NCBI GenBank assembly: GCA_021773075.1
Contig: JAJFKT010000012.1
Location: 248,001 to 312,000, forward strand
Source: Woeseiaceae bacterium
Lineage (GTDB): Bacteria; Pseudomonadota; Gammaproteobacteria; Steroidobacterales; Woeseiaceae
Direction of reading: 5' to 3'
Length of the DNA stretch: 64,000 nt
A model generated the notes under the pieces. The model saw only the letters and a list, made by a program, of their open reading frames with translations, was not told the DNA's origin and did no database searches. The position numbers were made by a program, and so were the translations under genes. Positions 63,207 through 64,000 of this stretch are shown here, in pieces; position 1 is the first letter of the stretch; each line of letters begins with the position of its first letter.

Positions 63207-63497
63207 TTAAGCTTCGATTACCGCCATGATGTCGTCTTCCTTCATCACGAGCAGTTCTTCACCTTCGACCTTGACCTCTGTTCCGGCGTACTTGCCGAAT
63301 AGGACCTGGTCGCCAACTTTGACATCGAGAGCACGGACTTCGCCGTTCTCGAGGATTTTGCCGTTACCCGCAGCTACAACTTCACCCTTAATGGGCTTTT
63401 CTGTTGCAGCGTCAGGAATGACGATTCCGCCGGGCGATGTGCGCTCTTCTTCCATGCGCTTAACAATGACCCGATCATGAAGCGGACGCATCTTCAT
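63207..63497 (-). CDS. groES: Co-chaperonin GroES
   Basis: 96 residues, the normal length. [29 protein letters not shown] holds the mobile loop ([10 protein letters not shown]), and [15 protein letters not shown] the dome-strand region. GroES caps the GroEL ring. First gene of the groESL operon, with the CIRCE element about 65 bases upstream of the start codon. Confidence 0.99.
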   Translation of the reverse strand: MKMRPLHDRVIVKRMEEERTSPGGIVIPDAATEKPIKGEVVAAGNGKILENGEVRALDVKVGDQVLFGKYAGTEVKVEGEELLVMKEDDIMAVIEA

Positions 63498-63563
63498 GGT
63501 GCTTTTCTCCTGTAAACTATTGATTTATAACCGACTTGTGGCGGTTTTCCCGACCGACACTTG

Positions 63564-63590
63564 TTAGCACTCGGTCGCAAGGAGTGCTAA
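63564..63590 (-). promoter_or_regulatory. CIRCE operator (HrcA binding site)
   Basis: A perfect TTAGCACTC-N9-GAGTGCTAA inverted repeat lies upstream of groES. It matches the HrcA-binding consensus without a mismatch. This predicts that groESL is repressed by HrcA, with GroESL acting as feedback sensor. No hrcA gene is in the window. Confidence 0.97.
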
Positions 63591-63750
63591 TCATAGTCAC
63601 GCCGCGAAGGAATTCAAGTGTCAGTTCTCTAACAGGTGCGTAAAAAACCGGAACTGGGTCGATGACACGGTCGACCAATCGCGTAACATTCATTGCTTCT
63701 GGCAGGTCCAATTGTCTGCAACGCCACAATATTTCCCAGAGCTACGCCTT

Positions 63751-64000
63751 ATGACCCTGTTTCACAAAGCATTTACAAGCTTCGCAATTCTCCTGCTGTC
63801 TGCGACCACGCTGGCAGCCAACGATCGGCCTGCGCCGCCGCAGGAGGTCTTTAAATACGTCGTCTTTGATGCTGGCGATGCGCTTGAAATCGACTGGTCG
63901 GTTGAAGACGGCGCGTATATGTATCAAAGCGAATTTAGTTTCGCCATCAACGAGGCAGCTATTGTTCTTGGAGAGGCTGAACTACCCGAAGGCGAGATTC
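63751..64000 (+). CDS. dsbD: DsbD-like thiol:disulfide interchange protein, partial
   Basis: Only the first 83 codons are present; the gene continues to the right of the window. A signal peptide ends TTLAA|NDRP. The next part, QEVFKYVVFDAGDALEIDWSVEDGAYMYQSEFSF, matches the N-terminal immunoglobulin-like domain of DsbD (equivalent of DVFRYEAxxxxxxVDWxIxPGFYLYRDKF). DsbD transfers reducing power from cytoplasmic thioredoxin to periplasmic partners. groES-dsbD divergence is common in Gammaproteobacteria. The cysteines of the active domain are not reached. Confidence 0.88.
   Translation, partial: MTLFHKAFTSFAILLLSATTLAANDRPAPPQEVFKYVVFDAGDALEIDWSVEDGAYMYQSEFSFAINEAAIVLGEAELPEGEI

Overview
The window looks like chromosomal DNA of an uncultured-type Gammaproteobacterium, roughly 53% G+C by eye. 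The evidence is a PA0069-type radical SAM protein, MsrPQ, FdxA, a NAD malic enzyme, groESL next to dsbD, and many outer-membrane barrels and lipoproteins. A marine, Woeseiales-like lineage would fit, but this is inference. I see no tRNA or rRNA gene, IS element, prophage or CRISPR array.

Layout. 1-3.4 kb (minus): a Tat-exported TldD-like protein cut by the window edge, then an operon LemA - DUF2207 - rhomboid protease. The DUF2207 gene carries an in-frame pair of short palindromic repeats. 3.4-15.3 kb: a divergent cell-envelope locus. Leftward lie an HzsA-like lipoprotein with two CxxCH haem motifs, an SH3-barrel protein, a barrel lipoprotein, a DUF4266 lipoprotein and a DUF3570 barrel. Rightward lie a CxxCH protein (DUF1588/1585-like), a LamG lipoprotein with two duplicated CxxCH...HNCW modules, and a DUF1501-like secreted protein, closed by a terminator. 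This is the best candidate for an undescribed system. 15.3-37.7 kb: housekeeping and accessory metabolism, with a Trm112/N2227 methyltransferase, an HSL esterase, a class I haloalkane dehalogenase, fdxA, a tightly packed SRPBCC-NUDIX-MBL-malic enzyme run, a DUF2007-rhomboid fusion, MscS, a CDF transporter, a PA0069 protein, msrA, folE, two lipoprotein metallopeptidases and murI.

38.3-43.4 kb: a BamA/TamA-like barrel converges on ileS2. This eukaryote-type isoleucyl-tRNA synthetase is preceded by a complete transcription-attenuation T-box with an AUC specifier, a canonical antiterminator bulge and an overlapping terminator. T-boxes are unusual in this phylum, so this is the clearest regulatory find.

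43.4-53.2 kb: a DksA-like protein, a methyltransferase and acyltransferase pair, an epoxide hydrolase-like enzyme, msrPQ and hsp20 with a terminator nested inside the end of msrQ. An AT-richer accessory stretch follows with small unknown genes and a GcvT/DmdA-like gene fragment. 53.2-64 kb: a MocR regulator, a cupin with a tandem thioredoxin protein, the S9 peptidase-metA-metB operon, and groES-groEL under a perfect CIRCE operator. The 5' end of dsbD runs off the window.
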